NCBI GenBank assembly: GCA_946478865.1
Contig: CAMLDO010000001.1
Coordinates: forward strand, 186,001 to 250,000
DNA length: 64,000 bases
Direction: 5' to 3'
Source of the DNA: an uncultured Methylobacillus sp.
GTDB lineage: Bacteria; Pseudomonadota; Gammaproteobacteria; Burkholderiales; Methylophilaceae
The notes beneath the pieces are model-generated. The model worked only from the letters and a program-made list of their open reading frames with translations, did no database searches and was not told the origin of the DNA. The translations under genes were made by a program, and so were the position numbers. The stretch's first letter is position 1; each line of letters opens with the position of its first letter. Of this stretch, positions 43,788 through 54,637 are shown in pieces.

Positions 43788-45098
43788 TCAGGCGAAGTTG
43801 CGGTTGCCGCGCGGCTTGAAGGAAGACTTCTCGCCGTCATTACGCTTTTGACCGCCGTAACCCTGGCCTTGGCGTTGCTTGAATCCGCCCTTGTTGCCTT
43901 CGAATTTTCCGCTGCCGTGCTTGTGGCCATGCTTGAAGCCGGGTTTGGCCGGTTGAGGCTTGCGTTGCGGTTCCAGACCGGGAATCACGGCTGCTTCGAG
44001 ACGGTGGCCGGTGAATTGCTCGATCTTGCGCAGCGCGAAGCGTTCGTTGTGCGCAGCGAAGGAAATCGCAATACCCTTGCGACCGGCGCGGCCGGTACGG
44101 CCGATACGATGGACGTAGTCTTCGGCAAACTTCGGCAGGTCATAGTTAATGACGTGGCTGATGCCGGCAACGTCGATGCCGCGTGCGGCAACATCGGTGG
44201 CGACCAGCACGTTCACGTCGCCGTGGCGCAGCTTGGTCAGCGTGCGGTTGCGGGCGCCTTGCGTCATGTCGCCGTGCAGTGCGGCAGCACGGTGGCCGGC
44301 GGCGATCAGGTCCTCGGACAGCAGTTCGGCGTGGCGCTTGGTGGAGGTGAACACGATGGCCTGGTTCACGTCAGGTTCGATCAGCAGATGTTCCAGCAGC
44401 TTGTTCTTGTGGTTCATGTCGTCCACGAAATGCAGGCGCTGTTCGATGTTTTCGTGCTTGGCCTGCTGCGCGGCGACCTGAATGGTCTTGGGGTTCTTCA
44501 GCAGCTGCAGCGCGATCTTGCCGATAGCGCCGTCGAAAGTCGCGGAGAACAGCAGCGTCTGGCGTTCGCCCGGCAGAGCGGAGCAGATGCGTTCGACATC
44601 AGGCATGAAACCCATGTCCAGCATGCGGTCGGCTTCGTCCAGCACCAGCATCTGCAGGCGCGAGAAGTCGATGCGGCCACGTTCCATGTGATCCAGCAGG
44701 CGACCCGGAGTGGCGACCAGGATGTCCAGCGGTTGCGACAGCAGCTTGTTCTGCACCGGATAGGGCATGCCGCCCACGATGCTCACAGTGCGTGCGCGCA
44801 GGAACTTGCCGTACTTGCGGGCAGCGTCGTTGACTTGTTGCGCGAGTTCGCGCGTCGGAACCAGCACCAGGATGCGCGGGCCGCGGCTCTTGGACGGGTG
44901 CACGGTTGCCAGCAGGTTGAGCGCGGGCAGGGTGAAGGCAGCGGTCTTGCCGGTACCGGTCTGGGCGGAGCCCATGATGTCGTGACCCGCCATGATTTCG
45001 GGGATGGCTTGCGCCTGAATGGGCGTGGGCTCGGTGTAACCGGCCTCTTGCAGCGCGTGAAGAATGGCGGGATGCAGATCTAGATTCTCAAAAGACAC
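43788..45098 (-). CDS. DEAD-box RNA helicase
   Basis: 436 residues from a GTG at 45098, preceded by AAGGAAAT. The same motif set as its neighbour is present ([43 protein letters not shown]). The C-terminal tail, from residue about 380, is Gly/Lys/His-rich and basic, suited to RNA binding. The two helicases look like a tandem duplication followed by divergence, or two separately acquired paralogues. The upstream 279-base gap to typA could hold a long cold-shock-style leader; that is a guess. Confidence 0.88.
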   Translation of the reverse strand: MSFENLDLHPAILHALQEAGYTEPTPIQAQAIPEIMAGHDIMGSAQTGTGKTAAFTLPALNLLATVHPSKSRGPRILVLVPTRELAQQVNDAARKYGKFLRARTVSIVGGMPYPVQNKLLSQPLDILVATPGRLLDHMERGRIDFSRLQMLVLDEADRMLDMGFMPDVERICSALPGERQTLLFSATFDGAIGKIALQLLKNPKTIQVAAQQAKHENIEQRLHFVDDMNHKNKLLEHLLIEPDVNQAIVFTSTKRHAELLSEDLIAAGHRAAALHGDMTQGARNRTLTKLRHGDVNVLVATDVAARGIDVAGISHVINYDLPKFAEDYVHRIGRTGRAGRKGIAISFAAHNERFALRKIEQFTGHRLEAAVIPGLEPQRKPQPAKPGFKHGHKHGSGKFEGNKGGFKQRQGQGYGGQKRNDGEKSSFKPRGNRNFA

Positions 45099-45377
45099 AC
45101 AATTTCCTTATCGAGAGGAACAATGAAAATACGCAAGCAGCAGCACATCCGTTTCAGGATGCAGTGCGCAGAATTCTTTTAGGGATTCTTTTTACCGGCG
45201 CTCGGGCATAGCCACTAACCGGTAAAGAAGGCGAAGTGAATAATCCACTTCAGAGGGGTCAGGGCGATGAATCGTTGACGCTGTGGTCAAACGAAGCGCG
45301 CAGTATACGCAGATTCATCAGCGTGTCAAACCATTTGTGTTAGAATGCGCGCCTTTTTCACGCAGAGAATCAATTAC

Positions 45378-47192
<1,815 letters not shown>

Positions 47193-47216
47193 GACAAGAG
47201 CGTACAAGTTCCCAAC

Positions 47217-47244
47217 AAAAAACCCGGCAGATGCCGGGTTTTTT
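47217..47244 (+). terminator. Intrinsic terminator after typA
   Basis: A GC stem CCCGGC/GCCGGG with a 4-base loop, flanked by an A run upstream and a T run downstream, so it may work in both directions, also ending the minus-strand operon that finishes at 47259. Confidence 0.85.
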
Positions 47245-47258
47245 ATTGGCTGGAATCT

Positions 47259-47744
47259 TCAGCTAAAACGTACGACGAGGAAAATCACGATCATCGTCAC
47301 GCCTATCAACAGCTTCACGGCAATGCCCACTACGAGGCCCAGTGTCGTGCCCACACCCGCGTACCCCGCGTCCGAGAGAGTACGCTTCGCGGTCAGTTCC
47401 CCGATGACTGCGCCGATGAACGGTCCGACGATGATGCCGACAATCCCCATGAATAGTCCTACCACCGCGCCTATGGTCGCACCTATCATCGCCCGTTTGC
47501 TCGCGCCGAAGCGTTTGGCTCCCAATGCGCCGGACAGGAAGTCCACCACATAGGTAAGCAGCGTCAGGCCTGCAAGTATGCCCAGCGTGCCGTAGCCGAC
47601 ATGGATGAAGTCCTCCGCCCACGCGCCGATGACGAGCCCGAGAAAGAGCAGGGGTGCCCCCGGCAGCAGTGGCAAAATCATCCCGGCCAGCCCGGTCAGG
47701 ATGAGGCTGGCGGCGAGTACCCACAGCAGGATGGTCGTGTCCAC
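47259..47744 (-). CDS. DUF456-family inner-membrane protein
   Basis: 161 residues with five or so hydrophobic segments (for example residues 1-25, 30-48, 52-75 and 90-120) and a Gly-rich stretch GATIGAVVGLFMGIVGIIVGPFIGAVIGEL, the signature of the DUF456 family. Function is unknown. It is the last gene of a five-gene minus-strand operon and starts nine bases after the M48 protease stop. The family's glycine-zipper-like helices suggest an integral-membrane assembly. Confidence 0.85.
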   Translation of the reverse strand: MDTTILLWVLAASLILTGLAGMILPLLPGAPLLFLGLVIGAWAEDFIHVGYGTLGILAGLTLLTYVVDFLSGALGAKRFGASKRAMIGATIGAVVGLFMGIVGIIVGPFIGAVIGELTAKRTLSDAGYAGVGTTLGLVVGIAVKLLIGVTMIVIFLVVRFS

Positions 47745-47753
47745 GCGTGATGC

Positions 47754-48632
47754 CTAGTTCTTGAGCTTGTAGAAGCGGTTCTCCAGTGTCTTGCCATCCA
47801 CCTTGTCAAGGCGGCTGCCGATAGCGTCGCCCAAAGAGGCGAGTCGGTCGTCCGGATGCGGGTGAGTCTTGAATAGCAGCGCGACGCGGCCGTCGTCCTT
47901 GCCGGCGTGGCCAATGGTCTGCAGTACTTCCGGCAGGCCGAAGGGCTCATAGCCGGCGCGCCCTGCGAGGATCACGCCGATGCGATCGGCTTCGTACTCA
48001 GCGCTCTTGTCGAGACTGCGCGCGCTGATTTCGGCGCCGCTGCCGATAACCTTCTGAACGGTCGGATTTTCCTTGCCCAGCTTTCCGCTGAGCAGGCCTG
48101 CGCCGAGATTGAGCAACTGCTGCTTTTGCAGCAGCTTGAGATGGTGTTTCTTGATCACATGACCGATTTCGTGTCCCAGTACTCCGGCCAGTTCGGATTC
48201 GCTCTTGAGCTGGCGGTAGAGGCCCTTGGTGATGAGCACATAGCCGCCCGGTGCGGCGAATGCATTCAGGTCTTCGGATTCGATGACGCCGAAATGCCAG
48301 GGCAGGTAGGGGCGCTCGCTTTGTGAGGCGACCCAGCGGCCCACTTGATTCACGTATTTTTGCAGTTCCGGGTCTTTGACCAGCGGAGCGGCTCCGAGAA
48401 TATTGCCGGTGATCTGGCGCCCGAGCTGGATTTCCTCGGCGCGCGACGGTTTCTTGAGATTGATGGTCGGCTGCCCGGCGTCTTCCGTTTTTGTGTCGGT
48501 GGCCGAGGCCGCGGGGGCGCTTTCCTGCTGCTGTTTCTTGTCCAGCGCATCCTTGAGCGCGCCGAGGTCGAATGCCTGGGCCGGATAGATGGCTGCGAGC
48601 AATGCTGTCAGGAGTAAGGTACGCTTCATCAT
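47754..48632 (-). CDS. Periplasmic M48-family metalloprotease
   Basis: 292 residues. A signal peptide (residues 1-20, AQAFD) is followed by a low-complexity region and an M48 domain with the zinc motif HEIGH (154-158) and a downstream Glu in the SAEYEADRIG segment. It resembles BepA/LoiP-type proteases that act on outer-membrane proteins in the periplasm. Its start overlaps the SH3 gene by four bases. The operon context (SH3, CHASE2, HDOD-REC) is a signalling unit whose job is unknown. Confidence 0.9.
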   Translation of the reverse strand: MMKRTLLLTALLAAIYPAQAFDLGALKDALDKKQQQESAPAASATDTKTEDAGQPTINLKKPSRAEEIQLGRQITGNILGAAPLVKDPELQKYVNQVGRWVASQSERPYLPWHFGVIESEDLNAFAAPGGYVLITKGLYRQLKSESELAGVLGHEIGHVIKKHHLKLLQKQQLLNLGAGLLSGKLGKENPTVQKVIGSGAEISARSLDKSAEYEADRIGVILAGRAGYEPFGLPEVLQTIGHAGKDDGRVALLFKTHPHPDDRLASLGDAIGSRLDKVDGKTLENRFYKLKN

Positions 48633-49144
48633 TGCGCACCTCCCTGAGTGCCGGCAGGCTGCGGCTGGGGTAAATAATCGAGCTTGCGTGCCTGCAGGCC
48701 TCCTGCGGCCGCAAATTTCTTGCCGTCGGCTTCGCTGACGGTATTGGCTTCAAGCAGTTTGACTTCTTCCTCGTTGAATTTGGCGTCCTTGAGTTCTTCC
48801 TCGCTCAGGCCGCGCACGCCCGTGGTGGAAACCACTTTGCCGGTACCGGCGCGCCCACTCGCAAGTCCGAGAACTCCGGCGGCTTCGTTGGAGGAACTGG
48901 TTCCTCGCTTCACGGAAAGCAGCCTGACCCAGCCGGTGGAGGCGCCGGCCTTGATCTGCAGCCACGCACCTTTCTTGGCCAGGATCTGAACCCTGTCATT
49001 GCGCTTGATGCTGCCGCTGGCCCCGGCGTCGGCAAAAGGTTCCTTGCGCAGGGTGTCGTTCTTGAGCGCCGTGCCGGTTTCCGCGGCATACGCTGTGCCG
49101 GCTACCGTCAGCAGCGCAGCCAGCAGAAGAGAAAAATGTTTCAT
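48629..49144 (-). CDS. Secreted SH3-domain protein of the CHASE2 operon
   Basis: 171 residues. A signal peptide (residues 1-20) and a bacterial SH3-type domain (about residues 25-80, with VQILAKKGAWLQIKAG and GWVRL) are followed by a conserved-looking tail with GVRGLSEEELKDA and LLEANTVSEADGKKFAA. SH3b domains often bind peptidoglycan. It lies between the M48 protease and CHASE2 genes with 4-base overlaps at each side. Confidence 0.85.
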   Translation of the reverse strand: MKHFSLLLAALLTVAGTAYAAETGTALKNDTLRKEPFADAGASGSIKRNDRVQILAKKGAWLQIKAGASTGWVRLLSVKRGTSSSNEAAGVLGLASGRAGTGKVVSTTGVRGLSEEELKDAKFNEEEVKLLEANTVSEADGKKFAAAGGLQARKLDYLPQPQPAGTQGGAQ

Positions 49145-50847
49145 GCGTCTTTATCCTTATCGTGTTGCATGTGTTCCAGTTTCAAAATGGCCTGCGAGAA
49201 CAGCGACCGCCATTGCGGGCCCAACGGCTGATCTCCCGAGAGCACGCCTTCGTGCATGCTCGAACGAGCATCAACCCCCGCAGGAACCCCCGCACGCCGC
49301 AGAACAGCCGGCAATTGCTGTGCGATCTGTTCGGCATCCTGCCGGATACGTTCCGCCTGTGTGTTGTTTTCATGCGGACAGGTCCAGCGAATGACCAGCA
49401 TGTCGCTGAATAATCCCCAAATCCCGCTCTGGATACCCTTGAGATATTCCACGCTTTTCCCGACTTGGCCCAGCTGCAGCAGCTCCGCACGTATCTTTTT
49501 GAGCGCACCCTCGCCCAATGGTTCGGGGCTCGCAATACGGACTGGCATGAGCATGGAGCGCAAACCTTCTTCGCCCGGTTCGACGCCGAACGCAAGCCAG
49601 GTCTGCAATGCACGGTCGGTTGCAAGCGCATAGATCTTGGCGATACTGAAATAGCCGATAGCCCAGGTCACGGGGCCGGTCAGGTCGACATAGGTATCCG
49701 TCAGGTTGATGCCGATGTAGGAGACGGCGAGCAGGCCGACCTGGCTGAAGCTGAAGATGCCGTTGAAGCGGTCGCGATCCATGTTGCGGTAAAAACCAAT
49801 CGCGGTCAGCCAGACCAGCAGCAGACTCATCACCAGATAGGGCATGACGCCGCGCCAGAAATGCAGGTAGTCGCCGTTCTTCACGTTGTCGATCGCGGTG
49901 GCGAGGATTTCGACGCCGGGAAATTCCTTGGCCATGGCCGTAGCCTTTACGTCGAACAGACTAGGCGCGGTCGAGCCGATGATGACGATCTTGTCCTTGA
50001 ATTCGTCTTGCGGCCGCTTGGGCGTCTTGGCCGTCATGTCGAGGTAGGCGTCGCTGAAGCTGACGTAGCGGTAGCTGAACGGCTTGCCGCGCCAGTTCAG
50101 CAGCAGGGTCTGGTCATTCGGCACGGTTTTCGCGGCCGACAGCCCGACTACCAGCGGGAGGGAGGGGATGCGCCAGCCATAGTCGTCCCGGTATAACTGA
50201 TACTCGCGCACAATGCCGTCGCGGTCGGGGTAGATGTTGTTCATGCCGATGCGGCCCGGCTTGAGCATGGCCGTGAACTGGGGCAGTACTACCGCGACGT
50301 TGGCCTTGGGCGATGTCGCGCCGGCAGTATCTCCGGATACGGGCGCGGCTCCCGGAATCATCTCCGGCGTGACCTGGCTCAACTCGTCCTGTCCGTCCAG
50401 ACGCACGAACGGAAAATAGGTGTTGTCGGTGGTGGCGATGACTTCGTTGAAATAGGCGTCGCTGTCCGGGTTGTAGACGTCGGCATCGCTGAACAGGATG
50501 TCGAACACCACGGCCTTGGGTTGCTGGGTTTCCAGATGCTCCAGGAATTCTCCCATCACCTGGCGTGGCCACGGCCAGCGCCCGTATTCCGGAGCCAGCG
50601 CGGCGAGGCTGGCTTCATTGATATCGATGATGACGATATCAGGATCCGGCTGAGGCGCAATGACGCGATAGCGCACCATCATGTCGAAGGCCTTCTGCCG
50701 CATATTGGTGCCGATATTGAATACGCTGGCATCCAGCACGATCAGCAGCGTCAGCAGCGCGGCGAGGAAAAGATAGAAGTTGTTGCGGAAACGGCGCGTG
50801 AAGACGCCGGACCAGTGGGTGAACGCGATTTTGAATTTATTCAGCAT
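49141..50847 (-). CDS. CHASE2-domain sensor protein without a recognised output domain
   Basis: 568 residues. An N-terminal membrane helix (about residues 24-42) precedes a large extracytoplasmic CHASE2 domain (about 50-320), then three membrane helices (about 335-420). The cytoplasmic part (about 425-568) has no GGDEF, cyclase or kinase motif that I can identify. CHASE2 sensors are usually fused to such enzymes, so this form probably signals through a partner or is degenerate. It overlaps the SH3 gene and follows the HDOD-REC gene by 18 bases. Confidence 0.85.
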   Translation of the reverse strand: MLNKFKIAFTHWSGVFTRRFRNNFYLFLAALLTLLIVLDASVFNIGTNMRQKAFDMMVRYRVIAPQPDPDIVIIDINEASLAALAPEYGRWPWPRQVMGEFLEHLETQQPKAVVFDILFSDADVYNPDSDAYFNEVIATTDNTYFPFVRLDGQDELSQVTPEMIPGAAPVSGDTAGATSPKANVAVVLPQFTAMLKPGRIGMNNIYPDRDGIVREYQLYRDDYGWRIPSLPLVVGLSAAKTVPNDQTLLLNWRGKPFSYRYVSFSDAYLDMTAKTPKRPQDEFKDKIVIIGSTAPSLFDVKATAMAKEFPGVEILATAIDNVKNGDYLHFWRGVMPYLVMSLLLVWLTAIGFYRNMDRDRFNGIFSFSQVGLLAVSYIGINLTDTYVDLTGPVTWAIGYFSIAKIYALATDRALQTWLAFGVEPGEEGLRSMLMPVRIASPEPLGEGALKKIRAELLQLGQVGKSVEYLKGIQSGIWGLFSDMLVIRWTCPHENNTQAERIRQDAEQIAQQLPAVLRRAGVPAGVDARSSMHEGVLSGDQPLGPQWRSLFSQAILKLEHMQHDKDKDA

Positions 50848-50865
50848 TCGGTTTCGATAATGGCC

Positions 50866-52200
50866 TTATGAAGTTATACGTTGCGCTGCCAGCAAGCGCG
50901 CTGCCAGTAGCCGGGTGTTGATGGGCGTTCGCAGGATTTCGTCCACACCGGCTTCATAGGCTTCCATCTTGCGCCGTTCATCCTCGAAAGGGGTCAGCAG
51001 AACGAAATACAGCTTCGCTCCGGCTGCCGTCTTGCGCAGGTCTGAGCAGAGCTTCAAACCATCCGCGCCGGGCATCAGCCAGTCGGCAATGACTACCTGG
51101 GGCATATGATGCATCGCGATATCGAACCCCTTCAGGCCATTGTCGGTCGAGGTAACGGTATGGCCGGCCGCGGTCAGGAATTTGCCGAGCAGGATACGCT
51201 GGGCATCATCGGCGCCGACGATGAGAATGCGGAGCGGAACCGCTGCTTGCGGAACAGTTTCCGCAACCGGCTCGCTGCGCTGGGCAGCTTTGATGGGTGC
51301 CAGCTTGAGCGAGCGTGGCCGGTAACGGCGTGTCTGGACATTGAGCAGTTTCGCCCAGTCCTGCCAGTAGCTGGCGGTCTGTTCCTGTAGCAGTTCCATT
51401 TGTTCGGGCTCGATATCGAGCATGGCGCAGCTGACTGCGATCTGTTCAGCAAGCGTGGGATCTTCATAACCGTGCATGCAGCCATGTGCGAGCAGCGAGG
51501 CCAGTTGCAGCGTATAGGTCAGCCGCAGCATCCGCGAGTTGTCGGGGAATCCGGAACTGGCTGGATCGTCGTGGTAATACATCGCGTCGATGAAAATCTT
51601 CGGGATGCCCCAGTCCTGCAACATGAGCACCAGCATTTCGCGCTGGTTCAGACCGAAATGCTCATGTTCTGCCTCAAGCAGTTCATCCGCTACCGGCTCG
51701 CTCAGGTTTTGCAGGATTTCGGTGTAGCTTTCAGGTCGCGCAGTCACGAGTGCGAGCTGGCCGATGCCGCACATCAGCCCCGCATTGAATATCTCCGCCG
51801 GCGGCGCGACGCGATTGAGCTGGCTGATCGCCTGTGCCGCGCTGGCCTTGGCGATCGCGGTAGACCAGAAATATTCGTAGTCGAACTGCTTGCACGGACC
51901 GTCGCGATAATTGCTGATGAGCGACATGCACAGCACCGCCTGGCGCACAGCATGAATGCCGATGAGAATGAGGGTGTCTATCGTGACCGAGGCAATCGGA
52001 CGAGACTTGTTGGGATTGACGTAATTGGCGATCTTGATGATGCGTCCCGACAAGGCGGGATCGGTCTGGATCGCGCTTGCCAGTTCCGGAAGCGATACGG
52101 TTTCTTCCTGGCACAGATGCATGACCCGCAGGGCAACCCCCTTGGGCGAAGGCAGCATGCCTGCAGCCTTCAGTTCTGCGAAATTCAACGTTTCGGTCAT
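50866..52200 (-). CDS. HDOD domain protein with C-terminal receiver domain
   Basis: 444 residues. An HDOD domain (about residues 10-215, with SLPELASAIQTDPALSGRIIKIANY) is followed by a linker and a receiver domain (about 318-440). The receiver keeps the acidic pair (VGADDAQR) and the phospho-acceptor Asp in VVIADWLMPGADG, but the usual Lys is Arg (LRTPIN), so its phosphorylation may be weak. HDOD proteins act as regulatory scaffolds in signalling. It is the first gene of the CHASE2 operon. Confidence 0.88.
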   Translation of the reverse strand: MTETLNFAELKAAGMLPSPKGVALRVMHLCQEETVSLPELASAIQTDPALSGRIIKIANYVNPNKSRPIASVTIDTLILIGIHAVRQAVLCMSLISNYRDGPCKQFDYEYFWSTAIAKASAAQAISQLNRVAPPAEIFNAGLMCGIGQLALVTARPESYTEILQNLSEPVADELLEAEHEHFGLNQREMLVLMLQDWGIPKIFIDAMYYHDDPASSGFPDNSRMLRLTYTLQLASLLAHGCMHGYEDPTLAEQIAVSCAMLDIEPEQMELLQEQTASYWQDWAKLLNVQTRRYRPRSLKLAPIKAAQRSEPVAETVPQAAVPLRILIVGADDAQRILLGKFLTAAGHTVTSTDNGLKGFDIAMHHMPQVVIADWLMPGADGLKLCSDLRKTAAGAKLYFVLLTPFEDERRKMEAYEAGVDEILRTPINTRLLAARLLAAQRITS

Positions 52201-52367
52201 TGATTGAGCATTTCTTTTCTCGGAGCCCGCAGTTGGCTCCTTGGTTGACCCCGAAATTTAAAGTGCAGTATCGACTGTAGTTATAGCTTTAATGGATTGG
52301 TCGACAGCATGACTGGCGCAGTGTCGCATAAAGGCCAGACGCTGGAAATAGCCGACTGCCGATACGT

Positions 52368-52373
52368 TATAAT
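52368..52373 (+). promoter_or_regulatory. Candidate -10 box of rmuC
   Basis: TATAAT 22 bases before the chosen rmuC ATG, in the divergent gap with the HDOD-REC operon. It supports the 52396 start over an ATG at 52297 that lies upstream of it. Confidence 0.45.
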
Positions 52374-52395
52374 CGACGACTGGAATGAAAACTTT

Positions 52396-53721
52396 ATGAT
52401 CGATTACCTGATTCTTTTTCTCTTGGCCCTCTGCCTGGCGGTTTCCGTATTGGTGCTGCTACAAACGAAACGGCAGCGCGAGCTATTACCCGAACTGCGT
52501 GCGCAGCTCGATGAAAAGCACCGCGCGATGCTGCTCGACCTGCACGAGGGACTAAACAAGCTGGGCGACCGACTGGCGAACGCTTCCGCTGACGCCAGCG
52601 AAAAACTGCGGGCCGGTGTTGCGCAGGAATTGCAGCAGACGCGCGATGCCATGCAGAACCTGCAGCTTTCGCAGGCGCAGAATCTCTCCCAGACGCGCGA
52701 AACCGTGCTCGAAAAGCTGCACCAGACGCTGGCGGAGCAGGGCAAGGCCGAGCAGGAGCTGATCCAGTCCACCATGCGCAACGCCACTTTGCAATTGACC
52801 GCGAGCATCGAAAGCCTGACCAAGGCCGTGGACGGCCGGCTGGAGCAGATCGGCGGCAAGGTCAGCGAGCGGCTGGACGAAGGCTTCAAAAAGACCAACG
52901 AGACTTTCGTCAGCGTGATGCAGCGCTTGGCGACCATCGACGAAGCGCAAAAGAAGATCGACGGCTTGACCAGCAATGTGGTCAGCCTTCAGGAACTGCT
53001 GGGCGACAAGCGCTCGCGCGGTGCGTTCGGCGAAGTGCAATTGGAGGCGCTGGTGCGCAATATCCTGCCGGTGAGCGCCTACGAGATGCAGCACGGCTTG
53101 CCCAACGGCACGCGCGTCGATTGCGCGCTATTCCTGCCCGAGCCGACGGGCACGGTGGCGGTGGATTCCAAGTTTCCGCTGGAAAACTATCACCGCATGT
53201 TCGAGACCGGCATTTCCGAACCGGAGCGTCTACAGGCGCAAAAGCAGTTCAAGGCCGACGTGAAGAAACACATCGACGATATCGCGGCCAAATACATTAT
53301 TGCCAATCACACTTCGGACGGCGCCGTGATGTTCGTTCCTGCGGAAGCGGTATTTGCGGAAATTCACGCCTATCATCCCGATCTCGTGGACTATGCGATG
53401 AGCAAGCGCGTGTGGGTGGTGTCGCCCACCACGCTCATGGCGGTGCTGAATACGGCGCGTGCGGTGCTCAAGGATGTGGAAACGCGCAAGCAGGTGCATA
53501 TCATCAAGGACGAACTGGGCAAGCTGGGCAAGGAATTCAACCGCTTCGACGTGCGCATGAAGAAGCTGGCCGATCACATCCGCCAGGCCAACGACGACGT
53601 GCAGGAAGTGCATACGACGAGCCAGAAGATCAGCCGGCGCTTCGCCGCGATCGAGAAGGTGGAGCTGGAAGGCGCGCCGACGCAAGCCGCGCTGCTGCCC
53701 GACGAAGCCGAAGCGGACTGA
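52396..53721 (+). CDS. rmuC: DNA recombination protein RmuC
   Basis: 441 residues from the ATG at 52396. An N-terminal membrane helix (residues 2-20), a long coiled coil (about 25-190) and the RmuC nuclease-like domain (about 200-400) with GDKRSRGAFGEVQLE, VDSKFPLENYHR and a FVPAEAVFAEI segment are visible. RmuC limits inversions between short repeats. It is the first gene of a plus-strand run with the moa genes. Confidence 0.92.
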   Translation: MIDYLILFLLALCLAVSVLVLLQTKRQRELLPELRAQLDEKHRAMLLDLHEGLNKLGDRLANASADASEKLRAGVAQELQQTRDAMQNLQLSQAQNLSQTRETVLEKLHQTLAEQGKAEQELIQSTMRNATLQLTASIESLTKAVDGRLEQIGGKVSERLDEGFKKTNETFVSVMQRLATIDEAQKKIDGLTSNVVSLQELLGDKRSRGAFGEVQLEALVRNILPVSAYEMQHGLPNGTRVDCALFLPEPTGTVAVDSKFPLENYHRMFETGISEPERLQAQKQFKADVKKHIDDIAAKYIIANHTSDGAVMFVPAEAVFAEIHAYHPDLVDYAMSKRVWVVSPTTLMAVLNTARAVLKDVETRKQVHIIKDELGKLGKEFNRFDVRMKKLADHIRQANDDVQEVHTTSQKISRRFAAIEKVELEGAPTQAALLPDEAEAD

Positions 53722-53749
53722 CGCAACGATTTAATTGAGGTAAGACATT

Positions 53750-53926
53750 ATGGATAGCGAAAGCATCGTCATCATGCTGGTACAGCAATACGCCGCCAAG
53801 TTCGGCATCACTTTCAGCTCCAGGGCGATGGAGGACGAGGCCACCAAGCAGAAAGCCATGCAGCTCATGTCGGAAGCGATTGCCGGCCGGCGCGGGCCGG
53901 TGACGGACGAGGATCTGGGGCTGTGA
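53750..53926 (+). CDS. Small hypothetical protein upstream of moaD
   Basis: 58 residues, from ATG 53750 to TGA 53924-53926. The sequence begins MDSESIVIMLVQQYAAKFG and ends in a charged tail (GPVTDEDLGL); it is mostly helical, with no membrane segment. The moaD start ATG uses the last base of its stop codon (TGATG), so translation is probably coupled. Codon use matches the neighbours, and a GAGGTAAG ribosome site lies before the ATG. I recognise no family. Confidence 0.68.
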   Translation: MDSESIVIMLVQQYAAKFGITFSSRAMEDEATKQKAMQLMSEAIAGRRGPVTDEDLGL

Positions 53927-54180
53927 TGATCAAGCTGCTCTATTTCGCCCGTTTACGCGAGGCGCTGGGCACTTCGCAGGAAGAGCTTGCTATCCCGGAA
54001 GGGGTGAGCGATGTTCAATCCTTGATGGGCTGGCTCGCCCAACGCGGCGGTGCCTGGCAGGAGGAGTTCACGGGCTGCCGGCCGTTGCGCGCTGCCGTCA
54101 ATCAGGAATTGGTCGCCAATTCGACCTCTTTCCGCGACGGCGACGAAATCGCATTTTTCCCGCCCGTAACCGGAGGTTGA
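53926..54180 (+). CDS. moaD: Molybdopterin synthase small subunit MoaD
   Basis: 84 residues from the ATG overlapping the previous stop; a GTG three bases earlier is an alternative. A ubiquitin-like fold with the C-terminal Gly-Gly (FFPPVTGG) that carries the thiocarboxylate sulfur. With MoaE it converts precursor Z to molybdopterin. moaE starts one base after its stop. Confidence 0.95.
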   Translation: MIKLLYFARLREALGTSQEELAIPEGVSDVQSLMGWLAQRGGAWQEEFTGCRPLRAAVNQELVANSTSFRDGDEIAFFPPVTGG

Positions 54181-54181
54181 T

Positions 54182-54637
54182 GTGATCCGCGTACAGCACG
54201 AGGACTTCGACGCCGGCGCGGAAATCAACCGCATGCGCTTGGCGCGCCCCGATACCGGCGCTGTCGCGGCTTTCGTCGGGCAGGTGCGCGATCTCAACGA
54301 AGGCGACGCGGTGTCCGGCATGACGCTGGAGCACTATCCAGGCATGACCGAGAAGGCACTGGAAGGCATTGTCGAGCAGGCGAAAAGCCGCTGGGATATT
54401 TTCGATGCGCTGGTCATCCACCGCATCGGCGAGCTCAAACCGCTGGACCAGATCGTGCTGGTGGTCGTGTCCGGCGCTCACCGCGGCGAAGCTTTCGCCG
54501 CCTGCGAATTCATCATGGACTACCTCAAGACCGAAGCTCCCTTCTGGAAAAAAGAGCAGACCGGCCGCGGCGATCGCTGGGTGGAAGCCCGCACCAGCGA
54601 CGAGTCGGCCAAACAGCGCTGGACGACACCGGATTGA
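54182..54637 (+). CDS. moaE: Molybdopterin synthase large subunit MoaE
   Basis: 151 residues from a GTG at 54182. The motifs TGAVAAFVGQVRDLNEGD, LEHYPGMTEKALE, RIGELKPLDQIVLV and HRGEAFAACEFIMDYLKTEAPFWKKE with the active-site Lys residues are typical. It receives sulfur from MoaD to finish molybdopterin. The downstream Lon-like gene starts with a TTG that overlaps its stop. Confidence 0.95.
   Translation: MIRVQHEDFDAGAEINRMRLARPDTGAVAAFVGQVRDLNEGDAVSGMTLEHYPGMTEKALEGIVEQAKSRWDIFDALVIHRIGELKPLDQIVLVVVSGAHRGEAFAACEFIMDYLKTEAPFWKKEQTGRGDRWVEARTSDESAKQRWTTPD

Noticed and set aside
43848..45083. 411-residue plus-strand frame opposite the second DEAD-box helicase
   Set aside because: The minus strand carries all helicase motifs; this frame has none.
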